Part shown: piece after piece, positions 21,269 to 33,890 of the stretch | How the letters are laid out: each line of letters starts with the position of its first letter | Position numbering within the stretch: position 1 is the first letter of the stretch | NCBI GenBank assembly: GCA_032719365.1 | Contig: CM064870.1 | Coordinates: forward strand, 24,184,738 to 24,248,737 | Length of the DNA: 64,000 nt | Source of the DNA: Prinsepia uniflora | Lineage: Eukaryota > Streptophyta > Magnoliopsida > Rosales > Rosaceae | Direction: 5' to 3' | Notes under the pieces: model-generated | The model's database searches: none | Told to the model about the DNA's origin: nothing | Seen by the model: only the letters and a program-made list of their open reading frames with translations | Made by a program: the position numbers and the translations under genes

Positions 21269-23751
21269 ATGGCTGGCGTGGACGATCACAACCCATCCTC
21301 TCATCTTTTCGATGAACACGACCACTACTACTACAGCGACACCAATTGCAGCTTGCCGGCCACCCCAGGAGACGATCTTTTCAGCATTCTAGAGTCCTTG
21401 GACGACGGTGGACTCTTGGACTTTACTCCTCATCCTGACCTCGTCGTTACAGCGACAACACCCTTGGCTTCCTCTGATGATCACCAACAACTTGTTGCCG
21501 AGCTTGATGAAACGAATTCATCCGCCCCCAAAACAAAAAGACTCAAACTTTCCTCCTCGGTTTCAGCTGCGGGGACATCCTCGGATCACGATGGTCAACA
21601 GAGGATGTCTCACATAACGGTGGAGCGCAACCGCCGCAAGCAAATGAACGACCACCTCTCCGTCTTGCGCTCCCTCATGCCTTGCTTCTATGTCAAACGA
21701 GTCAGTATCTCCTCCGTCCATTCACATCAGAAAATTGATAAATTTTATAAAGGAGCTTGTAAACAGTACATTGAACTGCTACAGATTCACCCATCAATTT
21801 TAGTGAAACATGGCAAAGTACTTTTTAAAAATGTGTATGATTGTAAAGATATATCGATTGTTATTTATTTTGTTGCAGTTATATATATGTTGTGCACTTA
21901 ATTGCCTTAATTGTATGTTTTTGGTGTTCAGGGAGATCAGGCATCAATTATTGGAGGGGTGGTTGATTACATCAATGAACTTCAGCAAGTTCTTCAATCA
22001 CTTGAGGCCAAGAGGCAAAGAAAAGTTTACAGTGAAGTTTTAAGCCCTAGGGTGGTCTCAAGTCCAAGACCACCGCCACCACCACCTGGTACTCATCCCT
22101 CACCACCAATCCTCAGCCCTAGAAAACCCCCTCTCAGCCCAAGGCTTCCCACCGCCGCCACCTTACCACCCATCAGCCCAAGAACTCCGCAGCCAACCAG
22201 CCCTTACAAGCCACTTACTTCTTGTTCCTCTAGATCAATCCTGCAACAGCAACCACCTCCTACTTATCCCATCTCTAGTCCAAACATGGCTGCATGCTCT
22301 TCACTTGAACCATCCCCTACTTCTTCAAGTGCTACAATTGACAACCTCAATGAGCTCTTTGCCAACTCCAAGTCCGGCATTGCCGACGTGGAGGTCAAGT
22401 TTTCCGGCCCAAATGTTCTCCTTAAAACAGTGTCTCCTCGGATACCCGGCCAAGCTCTCAGAATCATTTCTGCTCTCGAAGACCTGTCGCTTGAGATTCT
22501 CCATGTCAGCATTACCACCGTTGATGAAACCATGCTTAATTCCTTCACCATCAAGGTATATATACGTACTTTCCCTTATAATTATATATATAGTTGGTAC
22601 GTATATATATATATATATATATGGCAGCTAGTTTTAGTCCCAAATTTTTCCTTAGGACATGATAATCTTAGTTAATAATTAGGGATGCGTTTAGGATACC
22701 GTGTTAGTAATCACGTGAATCCATAACGTAGCTAACGTTTATTTGTAAATTCACTTCATCAAAGATTGACAGAATATATAGGTCATAATCATAATCAACT
22801 GTTTTTAGGGCAACTACTTTTTTAGTATTTTCGGTGTTAATTAATTAGATGGAAAGACAATATCAAAGCTAAAGTACTCAACATATATATATATAGCTCA
22901 AATCTGAGAGAGTAAAATGTTAAATACAAAGAGGGTATTATATATATTTATGTACTCTTACCACCACGTACTGGTACGTACGATATATATATAGTGTATG
23001 TTAGGTAGCTGGCAGGGAGAAGGTTGTCTTCATTGGCTAATTAATTAGAGACAAGTATTAATTGTGTCCTTATTCAAGGCTATCGTCTTGTCTATTATTT
23101 TTTTTATTTTTTTTAAAAAGCATAAACTTGATTTGAAATTTATGGCTATTTTAACTTAAAAACTTTGACTAAATGTGGTTAATTAAGAGTATCTAATTAA
23201 ATAGAATTAATTGTCTTATACTTTAACATTAGTGTCTTTCCGTCCCATACTTTATCCTAATGTTTTTTTTAGTCCCACCGTCTATTTTTCAAATAAATTT
23301 TGTTAAACGAAGAGGAAGACTTAGATTTGATTAATTGATTAGTTTTAATTTACCCATAAGAAATAAGAAATATAACAATAAATTTATATGAAAGTCATGA
23401 TTTTTAAAGACATGTTGTACTTAGTTGAATGAAAATATAGAGTTTTGAATGTAATGTATTGGATCATGTACTGACTTATTGATTTGAATGCTTGTCTCCT
23501 TGAAACCCGACTTTGAAATTGTTGAAAACTAGGGGGTATATATCTTTCAGACAATATTGATTTTCCAGCTACCCAGTACAAATATTTTCTAGCTCCCAGT
23601 ACGTACGTGGTGCTTAAATTAGGATTTTTATTGAACCTGCTAATTAATGATTTGTATATGTGTTCTTTCTTGCTTTTCTTGCTAGATTGGAATTGAATGC
23701 CAACTTAGTGCGGAGGAACTTGCTCACCAAATCCAGCAAACATTCGGCTAA
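21269..23751 (+). CDS. SPCH: SPEECHLESS, bHLH transcription factor of stomatal lineage initiation (exons 21269-21700, 21932-22555, 23686-23751)
   Basis: Function (family knowledge): a nuclear bHLH factor that dimerises with ICE1/SCREAM and drives the first asymmetric divisions of the stomatal lineage; MAP-kinase phosphorylation lowers its level. Seen: 373 residues, near the Arabidopsis length. GDDLFSILESL near residue 34; basic region with H115, E119 and R122/R123 (HITVERNRRKQMN); helix-loop-helix to about 175, split by intron 1 right after CFYVKR; a Ser/Pro region (182-235) with SP or TP at S182, S188, S201, S206, S213, S226, T229 and S234, which is the MAPK-target domain that separates SPCH from MUTE and FAMA; ACT-like C-terminus (about 291-366) ending QQIQTF-like. 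Introns of 231 and 1130 bp have GT-AG ends and phase 0. The upstream ATG at 21200 is rejected because its extension is only a (CT)n translation. Confidence 0.96.
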
Positions 23752-23941
23752 TTAATTAAGTCCCCTCGATCTGCAACGATAATTTCTCGAGTCATCCTAT
23801 TTGAACATCAATCAATTTTCTGATTATATTTCTAATGCAGATAGTTCTCACATACATAAAATGAGATACTTACTTTTATTTGAGAAATAATTAGTAAAAT
23901 TTCTCGAGTCCCAAATTACCTTGACAACACTACGTACTCCA

Positions 23942-23947
23942 AATAAA
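23942..23947 (+). terminator. Candidate poly(A) signal of SPCH
   Basis: AATAAA lies about 190 bp after the stop codon, in AT-rich DNA. It is the best hexamer within the first 200 bp. Plant poly(A) signals are loose, so this is only a candidate. Confidence 0.35.
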
Positions 23948-23949
23948 AG

Positions 23950-25299
23950 AGAATGTGGGAAGCCATGCATATGCGTTTTACCATATTCTTATTAGCAAAT
24001 GTAATATTGTAGATCAGTAATAATTAACTTGGTTGAATTAGCTAGCCTAGCTAGGGTAACTTCCCTTCGTAATTGAGCATTCTCGATCAACACGCATCCA
24101 TGAATTGTCAATTTTACAATATATTTTTTTTCTTTAATTATTATTTTTTTACATCCATGTGGCTGTGAATTGTTTGTCAATATATGCAAGCATAATCCTG
24201 GATCTCGATCACCGTTAACGTTCGTTTCGAAATAAAGCGACAAGAATTATATATATATATATATATATAATATCTTCAAAATCTTTAATTGACTGCATAT
24301 TATGTTTTATATTATTGCAAATTTACAACCAGCCTAGACAAAAGGCTTCTAACAGCATGTTTGGCATCGATTCAGATATAAATTTTTATTTTTGTGAGAG
24401 ATATATAAAAAAATGTACAATACTTCCATTTAATTGTAGTAGTACATTCTCATATCATCATGTCTTTATACATATATCAAAATCAGAATTGTGCATTATT
24501 CTCTAAATGATGGTGTCAAGTTCATCTCTGTAAAACTAAATAAGATTGGAGATCAGTTAGTCATTCATATATATATATATATATATCAAATAGATGGTTC
24601 ACCATGATAATCTTAATTCATATCAAAACCGTTAATTTATTTGACTTGTATGAATAACTAAACGTACTCCAATCTTCTTGATTTTTTATGGAGATGATTT
24701 TGACGTACATAATGTTTAACAAATGAATGGTTCTGATTATGAATATATGTACAAAAATAATTTGATAAATCAAAATGGTGGTACAAGAAGATATTATTCA
24801 GGTGAGATACAAATATTATCCAAAATAAAAATGATTAATTTGTACATTCTCTCATTCATCTTCCTCTTTCTCTTCTCTTTCTCTTTCTCGTGGTTCTTTT
24901 TCTTTGTATACATTTCACACAAATATAAAATTTTCTCAATTTTAAACATAAACAGTAATTAAGAACTCAATCAACATTTAAGAATGGCCTATATTTTTAC
25001 CAAATTTTACCCTTTAATTAATTCCTTGAGATGGATGGATCTTTTTTGCAGCAATATTTCATATAATTAATGTTCAACCTTCGTTTTTACGAATTAATTT
25101 CATGCAGATGGAAGTACCATATTACTTAGAGTAAAAATTTATTGTTGCTTTCTTTGCTTCTTACATTCAACTTCCTTTTTGGGCAACGATATGGTCGATG
25201 GGTACACTTAGTTACTTACTGCCTACTAGCTACCATTATGTATTTTCTTTCTTTCTTATGATTTTCAATTTTTTTCTAACTCTAATTTTTTTTGAATAA
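23950..25299. other. AT-rich intergenic DNA downstream of SPCH
   Basis: No gene supported. Short (AT)n runs occur near 24250-24268 and 24567-24586, and a CTTTCTC-rich run near 24845-24905 that yields hydrophobic spurious frames. Confidence 0.6.
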
Positions 25300-25545
25300 G
25301 TAACTTCTAAAAGACCAATTAAGTCTGACCCAAGTGGGCTTAGTAAGCCCGACTCGTAAAACTCAATAAAAGTCCAACCCAAACCGGCCCGACAAAGGGT
25401 ATGAGTTTTCATATTTATGACCAAACCCACCAAACTCGGTAATTTTTAAAAATGAACTAGGCCCGGGCTGACCCAAGTCCAAGCCTAAAAAATTTGGGCC
25501 GAACTTGCCCAACCCGACCCAATGATGAGGGCTATTAATATTTGT
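25300..25545 (-). repeat. GGGCC-rich dispersed repeat (inverted copy of 33690-33890)
   Basis: Its reverse complement matches about 33690-33890: the shared blocks include GGTTTGGTCATAAATATGAA, a CCTTTGTC.GG segment, and a GGGCTTA..AAGCCCACT end. It is rich in short GGGCC/GGCCC self-complementary words. This looks like a small non-autonomous DNA element or foldback; no terminal duplication was identified. Confidence 0.5.
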
Positions 25546-25725
25546 GGGGTACAACATTACCTACAGTGCAACCACCAAAAAAGAGGGTCAATGGATGTTG
25601 CAGCCATATCTGCTTTATTATCTGACACGTTTTTCTCTGTTTGTGCCCTATTATAGAGCACATTTTTTGGTTTTCATCCCTCAAAGTTTATGACAAAATT
25701 TGTGAGAACATAAATAAGTTTTTTA

Positions 25726-26480
25726 GGGCACGTTTACTTCCTAGGAAAAGGAATAATGGGTAATGGGAAAAGTATGCAATCGGAGAAGTGGGTAATGAAG
25801 TAAAGTGTAATCATTCTATTAAGGTATTTATTAACAAAAAATAATCAGAACATTAATGAGAATGACTTCCATTGTTATTGTTTATTTCGTTGTTATTGTT
25901 TACTAACCATTGTCAATCGGAATGAAAATTAATTGATTACTAAAATGCCTATTTTTTTTCCAATTTTCTCAACCTCATGTTCTCTTATCTAATCACCATC
26001 TCAAAACTCATTTACTAAAAGATTTGATCCATTAAAACCAATATGCTGACAACACATAGTAACCAAGCAGCCCAAAAATAATATGCAAACAACATTATTA
26101 ATACAAATAAAAGCTAACCTCAATGTGAAGGAGACTAGAAGAAGAAAAATAAAATTAACGTACTTACCTTGGAGCAAAAAAAAAAAAAAAAAAGCATATG
26201 GAGTAGGAAAAGTCTTTGGAGAATTGAAAGGTTAAGTAGATGGAGTATTGAAGCGTTTAGAAGACAGTAAGGTTACACTTCAATTTATTATGATTGAACT
26301 TTGTAATTATTGTAAAAGTTATAGGGTAATTTTAGTAATTAAAAAAGTAAAATAGGTAATAGGAATCATTAACACCTCGACCTAATTAATCCTATTACCT
26401 TAAAATAGGTAATGACATTAGGGATTTCATGCGAGATCCACTTAATAAAAAAAATGATTTTGCAAGTAAACGAAGTAGTA
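25726..26480. mobile_element. Possible MITE or other small DNA element
   Basis: GGGCACGTTTACTT (25726-25739) and an inverted AAGTAAACG (26464-26472) bracket AT-rich non-coding DNA in which AATGGGTAATGGGAAAAG-like and TAATAGGAATAATTCCCATT-like words recur in both orientations. This is the style of plant hAT/PIF MITEs. The right end is imperfect, no clear TSD is visible, and an A-run (about 26167-26185) may mark a later insertion. Confidence 0.35.
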
Positions 26481-26509
26481 ATTTGTAATAGGAATAATTC
26501 CCATTGACT

Positions 26510-26870
26510 TGCTGGTTAAACTTTTTTCCTTACCATGTACTTTGTTTCTTCTGCGTTTCTAACTAAAACAATACTAAATTTCTAACATATGGCGCTTTAA
26601 ACATAGGATGCTTTAATTTAACATTTGAAGGTTAAGTGAAAGAAATCATTGTTCATATCCAAAGTACATTCTAGGGTCATGAAGAGAGGATGAAGAAACT
26701 AATTAAAGTTGCATGCATAGTTAATGAATTTACAGTATCTATGAGCATGAAAAGAATAGTGATGATCTAGATCGATCACCGGGAGTAACAACACAACAAC
26801 CTCTGAGAGTCAGAGTAACAATGGATCATCATCATCCTAACGTACATGTACATCAGTAAGTACATATAAA
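26510..26870 (+). repeat. Downstream copy of the direct repeat flanking SPCH
   Basis: Partner of 19375-19770, same orientation and same block order (see that entry). It contains AGTACATTCTAGGGTCATGA (about 26657-26676) and ATGGATCATCATCATCC near 26821. Confidence 0.7.
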
Positions 26871-27597
26871 TGGTACAATTACCCATTATTTCAAGACACA
26901 GACAAAATGGAAAATAAAAACTTGACAGAATTAATAAAAGGATTTTTACTATAGATGCACTAGGAATGTGCTAGCGTGTCTCAAAATGCACCTAGAATTG
27001 TAATTCGTTCCACTATGCATCAGGAATGGTGTACCGTTAAAAAGTTGCGCGATTTAATTGACGACATCTTTGGCAACATTAAAACATTCTTAAATTCCTT
27101 AAATGTCCCTATGTCAACCATCATGCTCTTCCTCCATCCTTTTTCCCTGCGATTGAAATTCCATAATAACACTTTCTCACGCACAAACACATTTTCACTC
27201 ACTATTTTTGTTATTCAATCGCTCTCATTTTCTTTCAAATGGGTAATGACTATTTTAAAGTTCTAGCGTCACCGCAAGCGCATTTAATAAGAATAGGCAA
27301 GCAAGTAAAAACCCACATCATAATTGCCTCAAACTAAATCTTATTGAAATCGATCTAGATTTTTTATCCAATCTGCGATTGAAATCAATCAATCAAAGCA
27401 TTTTAAACCTATACAATAAACTAAAACACATGAAATTTTACCAAACTTGAGCCTTAGTGTGTGTAACAATCAGAACATTTCCCATAAGTGATCACTGAAT
27501 TATGCTAAGATAATTATAAATTATCATCATAAGCTCCTTAAAAATACTCATGGGCTTAGGTACCCATGGATCGCCCTCATCACTGGGCGACGTCAGG
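26871..27597. other. Intergenic DNA, no feature recognised
   Basis: Short overlapping frames on both strands near 26976-27266 have no recognisable motif and no start or splice support. I see nothing else in this stretch. Confidence 0.5.
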
Positions 27598-29279
27598 TGT
27601 AACGAACCGTCCCGAATTATTAGGATTAATTAAGAATTAATGACAGATTAGCGAGGTTAATCGGGGAATAGACGAGGATTAACGGACGAGTAAGGCGAAA
27701 TGACGATTTTGCCCATAGAATGGGGAAAACGTTGACTCTTCGCTCTGGCAGTCAAATGGACTTTGGCCGATGACCGTGACGTAGTTAGGGACGTCACGGA
27801 TTCATAGACAGGTGGCACGCTCGATTCTAACTTTCGAGGAAGAAGTTATAATTTTCGGAAGTTCGGGGGCATTTTGGTAATTTAGTTGAAAATGAGCAAA
27901 TCGTTAACTTTTGACCCGAGAGGTCCGATGGATGAGGGCCGATGACCATTATGTAGATCAGGACGATACGAATCCGTAGACAGGTGGCATGTCGAATTCG
28001 GACGTTCGACGGAAAAGTTATAGTTCACGGAAGTTCGAGACGGATTAACTTTTGTCTCAAGTGAGTCCCAGATATTTTCTCAGGCCCAATGGATGAGTGA
28101 CAAGTGTCACTCATCCACTGGCCATCAGTTCCCATTCATGCATATCCTTCCCATTTTCTTCATCGATCATTTTCCCCATTTCCAACCAAACTCGATCAAA
28201 TCCTCCCACCCTAATCCAAACCCTTAATCCCTATGATCATGTCTGAGGAACCAGAGAGTGATGGAGGGCCATAAGGATGATGGTGGCTGGCAGGAGGCAG
28301 CGCCGCCGTGGATGACGGAGGCAAAAACCGTGCAAGGTATCGGTTTGCCATTTTTCCTTTTAATTTCGATTTTACATGTTAGGGGCCATTTTGGGTGATT
28401 GGAATGCGTTAGTTAGGTTGTTAGGAAGATTTTAAGATGGTTTTGATGGTGGTTCACGACTGAGGAAGCCCAGGGGGTGGTCGGGGAGTTTGGACCGTGA
28501 GAATGAGTTTTGCTTAGTTGGGTTTTACATGGTTTTCTTAGGTTTCTTGATAGGAAATGATAGGAAATGAGAAAATAGGAAGAATGGAATTGAAAGGGGA
28601 AGAAACAGACCGAAAATGAAGGGGTTAGAAGGCTGAACCGGCCACGCCGGTTTGGTTGGACCTGTTGCACAGGACCAGCCGGTTTGGAACAGTCGAGAGG
28701 ATGAAGACAATCCACAGTGCTCTGGCGCGTGGCTCCCATGTGCAGCCCCTTTGGGCGGCGCGTGAGGCCGCGTGAGCAGTCCGATGGGGAAAGTTCCAAC
28801 ATGTAATTTCATCTATTCGATGTAACGAACATTTTGGGACTGGTTTCGAGTCGATTGGACATCGTCTCGATATAGTTCGGGTTGTCCGAAGGTTTAGGTT
28901 CGCCTTTAAAAATAGTTGAAAATTCTGAAAAATTACGGGGTTTTAGTGAGGGGTTATTTAAGTAGTTAGTAACCCTAAAAATTAATTGGGACAGGTTCGG
29001 GAACCCCAGAGGCTACGATTGGCCCTGGAGAGGCTTATGACGCGCATATCGAGGCGTTGCTTCAGACGGTCTGTGAGTGGACATTTCTTTCTAAATTGAT
29101 GCATGCATAAATTTTTTATAAGTGTTTTAATATATGTTTTGTTGCCATGAGTGCATTTTTTTGTGGTAGCCTAGGATTTACGTATTTGCACGTATTTCGA
29201 GATTTTCGGTTTTATACGATGCTTGTACGTGCTAGGTTTTAAATGAGGGTTTAATGAATTGGTTTTGGATTTGGAAATA

Positions 29280-29700
29280 TGAAATCGAGCACGAGAGTCA
29301 TTTGATTTACGAACTATCGGACTTGCAGTCCATTTGATTTGACGAGGAATCGGACCGAGGGTCCATTTGAGTCATACGATCGGACTGAGGGCCCCGTTGG
29401 TTTACGAGTTCAGGCTTGAGGCCCAGTTGGTTGTAATATCGGGCTGGAGGCCCCTTTGACTATGGTATCGGGCTTAAGGCCCTATTGGTTGTGAAATAGG
29501 GCATGAGGCCCCTTTGCTTTATGGTTTCAGGCTTAGGGCCCAGTTAGTCGTGATATCGGGCTAGAGACCCAATTGATGGTGAAATCGGGCTTGAGTCCCA
29601 GTTCAATTTATGAAACGAGAATTCGGGTATGAGACCCTATTGAACTGTGGATTTAGGCCGAGGCCTGTGAAATGGATTTGAATCGGATTCGAGGAATCCT
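29280..29700 (+). repeat. Hairpin-unit array inside the 27598 LTR
   Basis: About ten 30-33-bp units with cores such as GGGCTGGAGGCCCC, GGGCTTAAGGCCC, GGGCATGAGGCCCC and GGACTGAGGGCCC, separated by TTGGTTxTGxxATC spacers. Same position and style as the array at 575-915. Confidence 0.7.
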
Positions 29701-30119
29701 ATTGAGATGAATCGGGTATAAGACCTAGTTGAAAATATGTTTTGAGAAAGAAAGAAAGTATTTGAAAATGTATTATACCCTCCATATGATTTATATGGTT
29801 TCCTCCAGACGTCGACCTGGAGAGTCACGATCCACATACCAGAATGGATATCCCCATAGAGATTCCGTTCTAGGAGTGGAAGTTATGATGTGGTCCCCGA
29901 CTAGATTGCGGAGAGATGTTCGGACTAGATCCGGAGATAGAGCTCAGACTAAATCCAGAGATAGAGCCTCCCAGATGGAGTATTCCTGGGGAAAGACTCG
30001 GAGTGAGACCCTGAGCAGTGTGCACACTAGTATAGAGATGAATCGTGACATATATAGGGGATGTGTTCCTTAGGGGTTGTGTGGCCCGAGTTGGCATCTT
30101 CTCGGAAGTGCCATAGATG

Positions 30120-33027
30120 TGACAGGACCTGTCCCAACTGGACCTCGATAACTGTGCCAGGTCCTGCTCCCGTCTGACAAGTCAACTGAAATCCAGAAAG
30201 TACCCTTCAGCATCTGTCAGACCAGGGATAACTGCACTGATTTCTGCTCATGCCTCCGCCTCACAATCCGTCCCGAATGTCGTGCCACGGCCTGGAGGGT
30301 CATCAAAAACAAAGGTGTGAGTGGACAAAAATAACATCGTTGACAACAGTTTTGAAAACATATCAGTTTACCCTCCAGTTTTTCAAACCATGCATGCATA
30401 GGGAACAACATATGAATCACAATCACCGGCTTTCCAGTCAAATCACATAATAAATCAAATATCGGCTCTCAAACCAAACATATGAAAACATAGTCACCTG
30501 GCCACACAGACCAGAACTCGTACTCAATACCAGTACGTAATCATAATCAACATCAAACAGTACTATGCACAAGGTCACAATCAATTACTCAATCGATCAA
30601 TCAATAAATCCGCACTATTCACAAGTGCACAAACCATCACACTGTCACGTCTGCACTACGTGTAGGCCATAACCCGTGCCTCAGTCGTCTGGGAAGTCAC
30701 CCCGAGCTCCGACTGCCCCGGTACGCATCACCCCAAGCGTTAGCCGTCTGGGAACACCCCGAGCTTCGGCTACCTGGGAACACATATCTCCCCAAGCAAC
30801 AGCCGTCTGGGAACGCCCCTAGCCTCGGCTGCCTGGGAACAATCACAATCACATCCCCAAGCTCCAGTCGTCTCGGAACACCCCTAGCTTCGACCGTCTG
30901 GGTATTCACAATCACAATCACAATGAAAATCATCCCGAGATCATATCCCAAAACATGTCAATCAGCTCCATGACTCAATCCAAGTCAAATCATTACCAAT
31001 CGGCACTTAAGCCCAAATACCCTTTATACGTAAATCCGTAAAATCACAGGGAAAACATTATAATAATCCAAATATCATTCTTGACTCATCAATTCATCAA
31101 AATATACATTTTGAAATTATTTTGACTCCGGGCCTAGCCCAAAATATCATTTACGCATTTCTCGTAAAACGTGCCCAAAATACCGATTAAAATAATCATT
31201 AAATCATAAATAATCATCCAAACAAATCATGACATCATTGCAAACCAAATCATGCAATCAATCATGTAAAACATTTAACTATGCATGCATATCAATTTAT
31301 AAAACAAACGTCCACTCACACACCGTCCGATTGCTCGTTTTCCGCACTGCACGCGTTTTTGTAATTTCCGATACTTGTCAGAAATCTCGAATCCTGTTCA
31401 AAATCATAATTCAAGGTTACTAACAAGTCAATTTACATCATATAATTTTCCCATAATTTTTCGGGAATTTAATATTAATTAAATACGTAACTTAAACCTT
31501 CGGATCCTCGAAACATTATTGAGACGGTGTCCGATTGACTCGAAACCAAAACCAAAATGTTCGTTACACTGTATAGAGTAAAACACATGTTGGACACTTT
31601 CCCAGAAAATCCACCACGCGCCCTCACGCGCCGCCGCAAACGGCTACGCGTGAAAGCCACGCGCCGAGAACAGTAACCTGCACAGTGTCGTCTTCTTGAC
31701 CCGTTTCTCTGGTATTCGGGTCTGCGGCCCGCATCGCAACCCGATTCGTTCTCCTTCAATTCAAGCTCAATTGTATCCGTTATTTCACTCATTAATATCA
31801 GTTCAATCTAATTTACAGTTTAGTAGCTTCAATTTAATCAATTAAACCCTAAAACTCTTCGACTCAACATGGATACCCGACAGGTCTCTAATCGGGTTCC
31901 ACCCAAAATCAACCCGTATCGTTCAATTATTCCTATAGAAAGCATCCTAGGTCCATTCTAAACATGAATTTGAAATCAATTTCAGGAATCCTTACCTCCA
32001 ATTACTCTACCCAAGCTCAACAATTTCCGAAGTCCGCCATGTTCGTTCTAGGTCCAAACGACACCAATTGTCGTCGAAGTTGAGTTGGTTCCATTCAGAA
32101 TGATCTCAGAGGACTTAATTCAATCTCAGTTTGCAGCCTCTCGAGCTAGAAAGATGAATTCGAATTTTTGAAACAATTTGAAGGATCTCGGGTTCTTGGG
32201 TGTTTTCAGTACAATTCAATTGAGGTTTCCTTTAGTTCCCTTTCGGTTTTTCTCTTCAGATTCCACTGAATTGATCAATCAATTTCACTTGTTGCTTTGT
32301 TCTGTTGAGAATTGATCAAGGGGAAGGGTTTTTGGTGTTCTCTGTTTTCGGTTTTGAAAGAATACACACACCTGCACACTTTAGTTTTCTCTTCTCTCAG
32401 TTTAAATCCTCACCGCCCCTTTAATTATGCAGTATCATCACTTAGCCACTAATCAACCTTAATCACATGACAAATGTCATAAAATGCCATATGCTCATCC
32501 ACAATGACAAATACATGTGTCATTCATTTAGTCTCATTTATCCTTTAACATGGCTGAATCAGCCAAATTAAGATATGGTTTATCAGTTAAAAACAATTTA
32601 CTGTTTTACCTTTATCATAACAAATTACCGAAATGCCCCTCCTTGTTCTAGACCTATAACTTCTTTGTTTGGACTCCGATTGACGCATGCCGTCTGTCTA
32701 CGGATTCAGCGTCCCGAGACCTATCCAACGGTCTTCCCGGAAAGTCAAAAAAATGTCCCGATCATAAAGTCAACTTTTGACCCCTTTTGACCAATTTACC
32801 AAACTGCCCTTAAACTTCCGAACGTCATAACTTTCTCCTCGAATGTCGGAATTGGGCGTGTCACCTGTCTATGAACTCGTGACGTCCCGAATTACGTCAC
32901 GGTCATCATTCAAAGTCCGTTTGACAGCTCAAATTAAAAGTTAACTTTTCGCCTAATTCTAGGGGCAAAATCGTCCTTTTCCTCAAATTTTCCAAATTTT
33001 CCGTTTTCGAATTTCCGGGGCGTTACA
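30120..33027 (-). mobile_element. Nested antisense LTR, 2908 bp
   Basis: On the minus strand it starts TGTAACGCCCCGGAAATTCG at 33027 and ends GGGACAGGTCCTGTCA at 30120. GATG lies immediately outside both ends (30116-30119 and 33028-33031), a 4-bp match; the fifth base does not match on either reading. In element sense it has a GGCGCGTGGCTTTCACGCG block (near 31660-31640), GTAACGAACATTTTGG (about 31567-31552), donor GTGAGTGGAC (31319-31310), the complement GTCCACTCAC (30326-30317) and ACCCTCCAG ending at 30292. Its start is very close to the LTR start of the 53232-63370 element, so it belongs to that family. No internal region is present. Confidence 0.82.
30664..30910 (-). repeat. Tandem repeat array inside the nested LTR
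   Basis: About four diverged 55-65-bp units carry CCGTCTGGGAACACCCC, AGCTTCGGCTxCCTGGGAAC and CCCCAAGC words, with AGC-CGTC / GGCTxCC self-complementary parts. It occupies the same place in this LTR as the GGGC/GCCC hairpin arrays do in the others. Confidence 0.65.
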
Positions 33028-33689
33028 GATGGGTTATACGTATGAATATGTATGTGGTTCTTATGGAAATGGTTTGGGGCGGAGACCCCGTATTGTATGT
33101 TTTGGTATTTCACTGAGAATTATTTGGGCTGAGTTCCCATATGTATGAATTTACGAGTTTTTGTGATTTCGGGTCGGGGACCCATAAATGGATTTATGGG
33201 TCATGACGGTTTATGGGGACCGGCATGAACCCTTGAAAGGTTTTTATGGGTTATGACGGTTTATGGGTACCGGGCATGAACCCTTGAAAGGTTTTTATGG
33301 GTCAAGACGGTTTATGGGGACCGAGCATGAACCCTTGAAAGGTTTTGAGAATGTTTTCAAAGGGTTTTATAAACGTTTGATAAATGGTTTTTGAATGCAT
33401 GCATATGCTTTTAGTGAAGGGCATAAATGTCTTTGTATGAAAACTTTTTAAATGAAATGATTGTTTTTTTCCACTCACGACTTTTGATGTTTTAATTCCC
33501 TTCAGGTTGATCGCGGATGCGGGCTGTAGCAGAGATCGAGATATCACACTCCTCCTCCTACGATCCTGGCGTACTCTAGAAGCCCCGGTGAGGGCTAGAG
33601 ACGGACTTTTCCCTGGTCTGACACTTTGTGTCAGACGGGATCAGGCGCGTCCCATGTTAATCCCGGGGGATTTGGGACGGGTCCTGACA

Positions 33690-33890
33690 TCGAGCAAGCG
33701 CGGTCCAACTTTTTTGGACTTGTGCTGGGCTGATCTGGGCCTATTTCATAATTTAAAAAATACCAAGTTGGGCTGAGTAGGTTTGGTCATAAATATGAAA
33801 ACCTATATCCTTTGTCAGGTCAGGTTTGAGTCAGATTTTTATCGGGCATTGCGAGTAGGGGCCTATTAAGCCCACTATGGCCGAGCTCAA
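33690..33890 (+). repeat. GGGCC-rich dispersed repeat (partner of 25300-25545)
   Basis: Shares GGTTTGGTCATAAATATGAA and flanking blocks with the reverse complement of 25300-25545. A related inverted segment continues at about 34070-34240 (ACTTACCAAACTCGGGTTTA), suggesting a foldback-like structure. No coding. Confidence 0.5.

Larger units (their letters stand above)
27598..33689 (+). mobile_element. Long LTR (about 3.2 kb) of a Tekay-like element, interrupted by an antisense LTR
   Basis: Starts TGTAACGAACCGTCCCGAA at 27598 and ends GACGGGTCCTGACA at 33689. Excluding the nested LTR (30120-33027) its length is about 3.18 kb. In order: GACGTAGTTAGGGACGTCAC start block (near 27780), GGCGCGTGGCT block (about 28733), GTAACGAACATTTTGGGAC (near 28821), TATTTAAG (28955-28962), GTGAGTGGAC (29073-29082), hairpin array (29280-29700), (T)TCCACTCAC (33470-33478), CCCTTCAG ending at 33505, and a GTCTGACAC/GTGTCAGAC hairpin near 33618-33641. 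Flanks (TCAGG left, TCGAG right) do not make a clean TSD. No PBS or coding sequence follows; probably a solo LTR. Confidence 0.8.

Noticed and set aside
27593..33694. 5-bp target duplication for the 27598-33689 LTR
   Set aside because: Flanks TCAGG and TCGAG differ at two positions; not good enough to claim.
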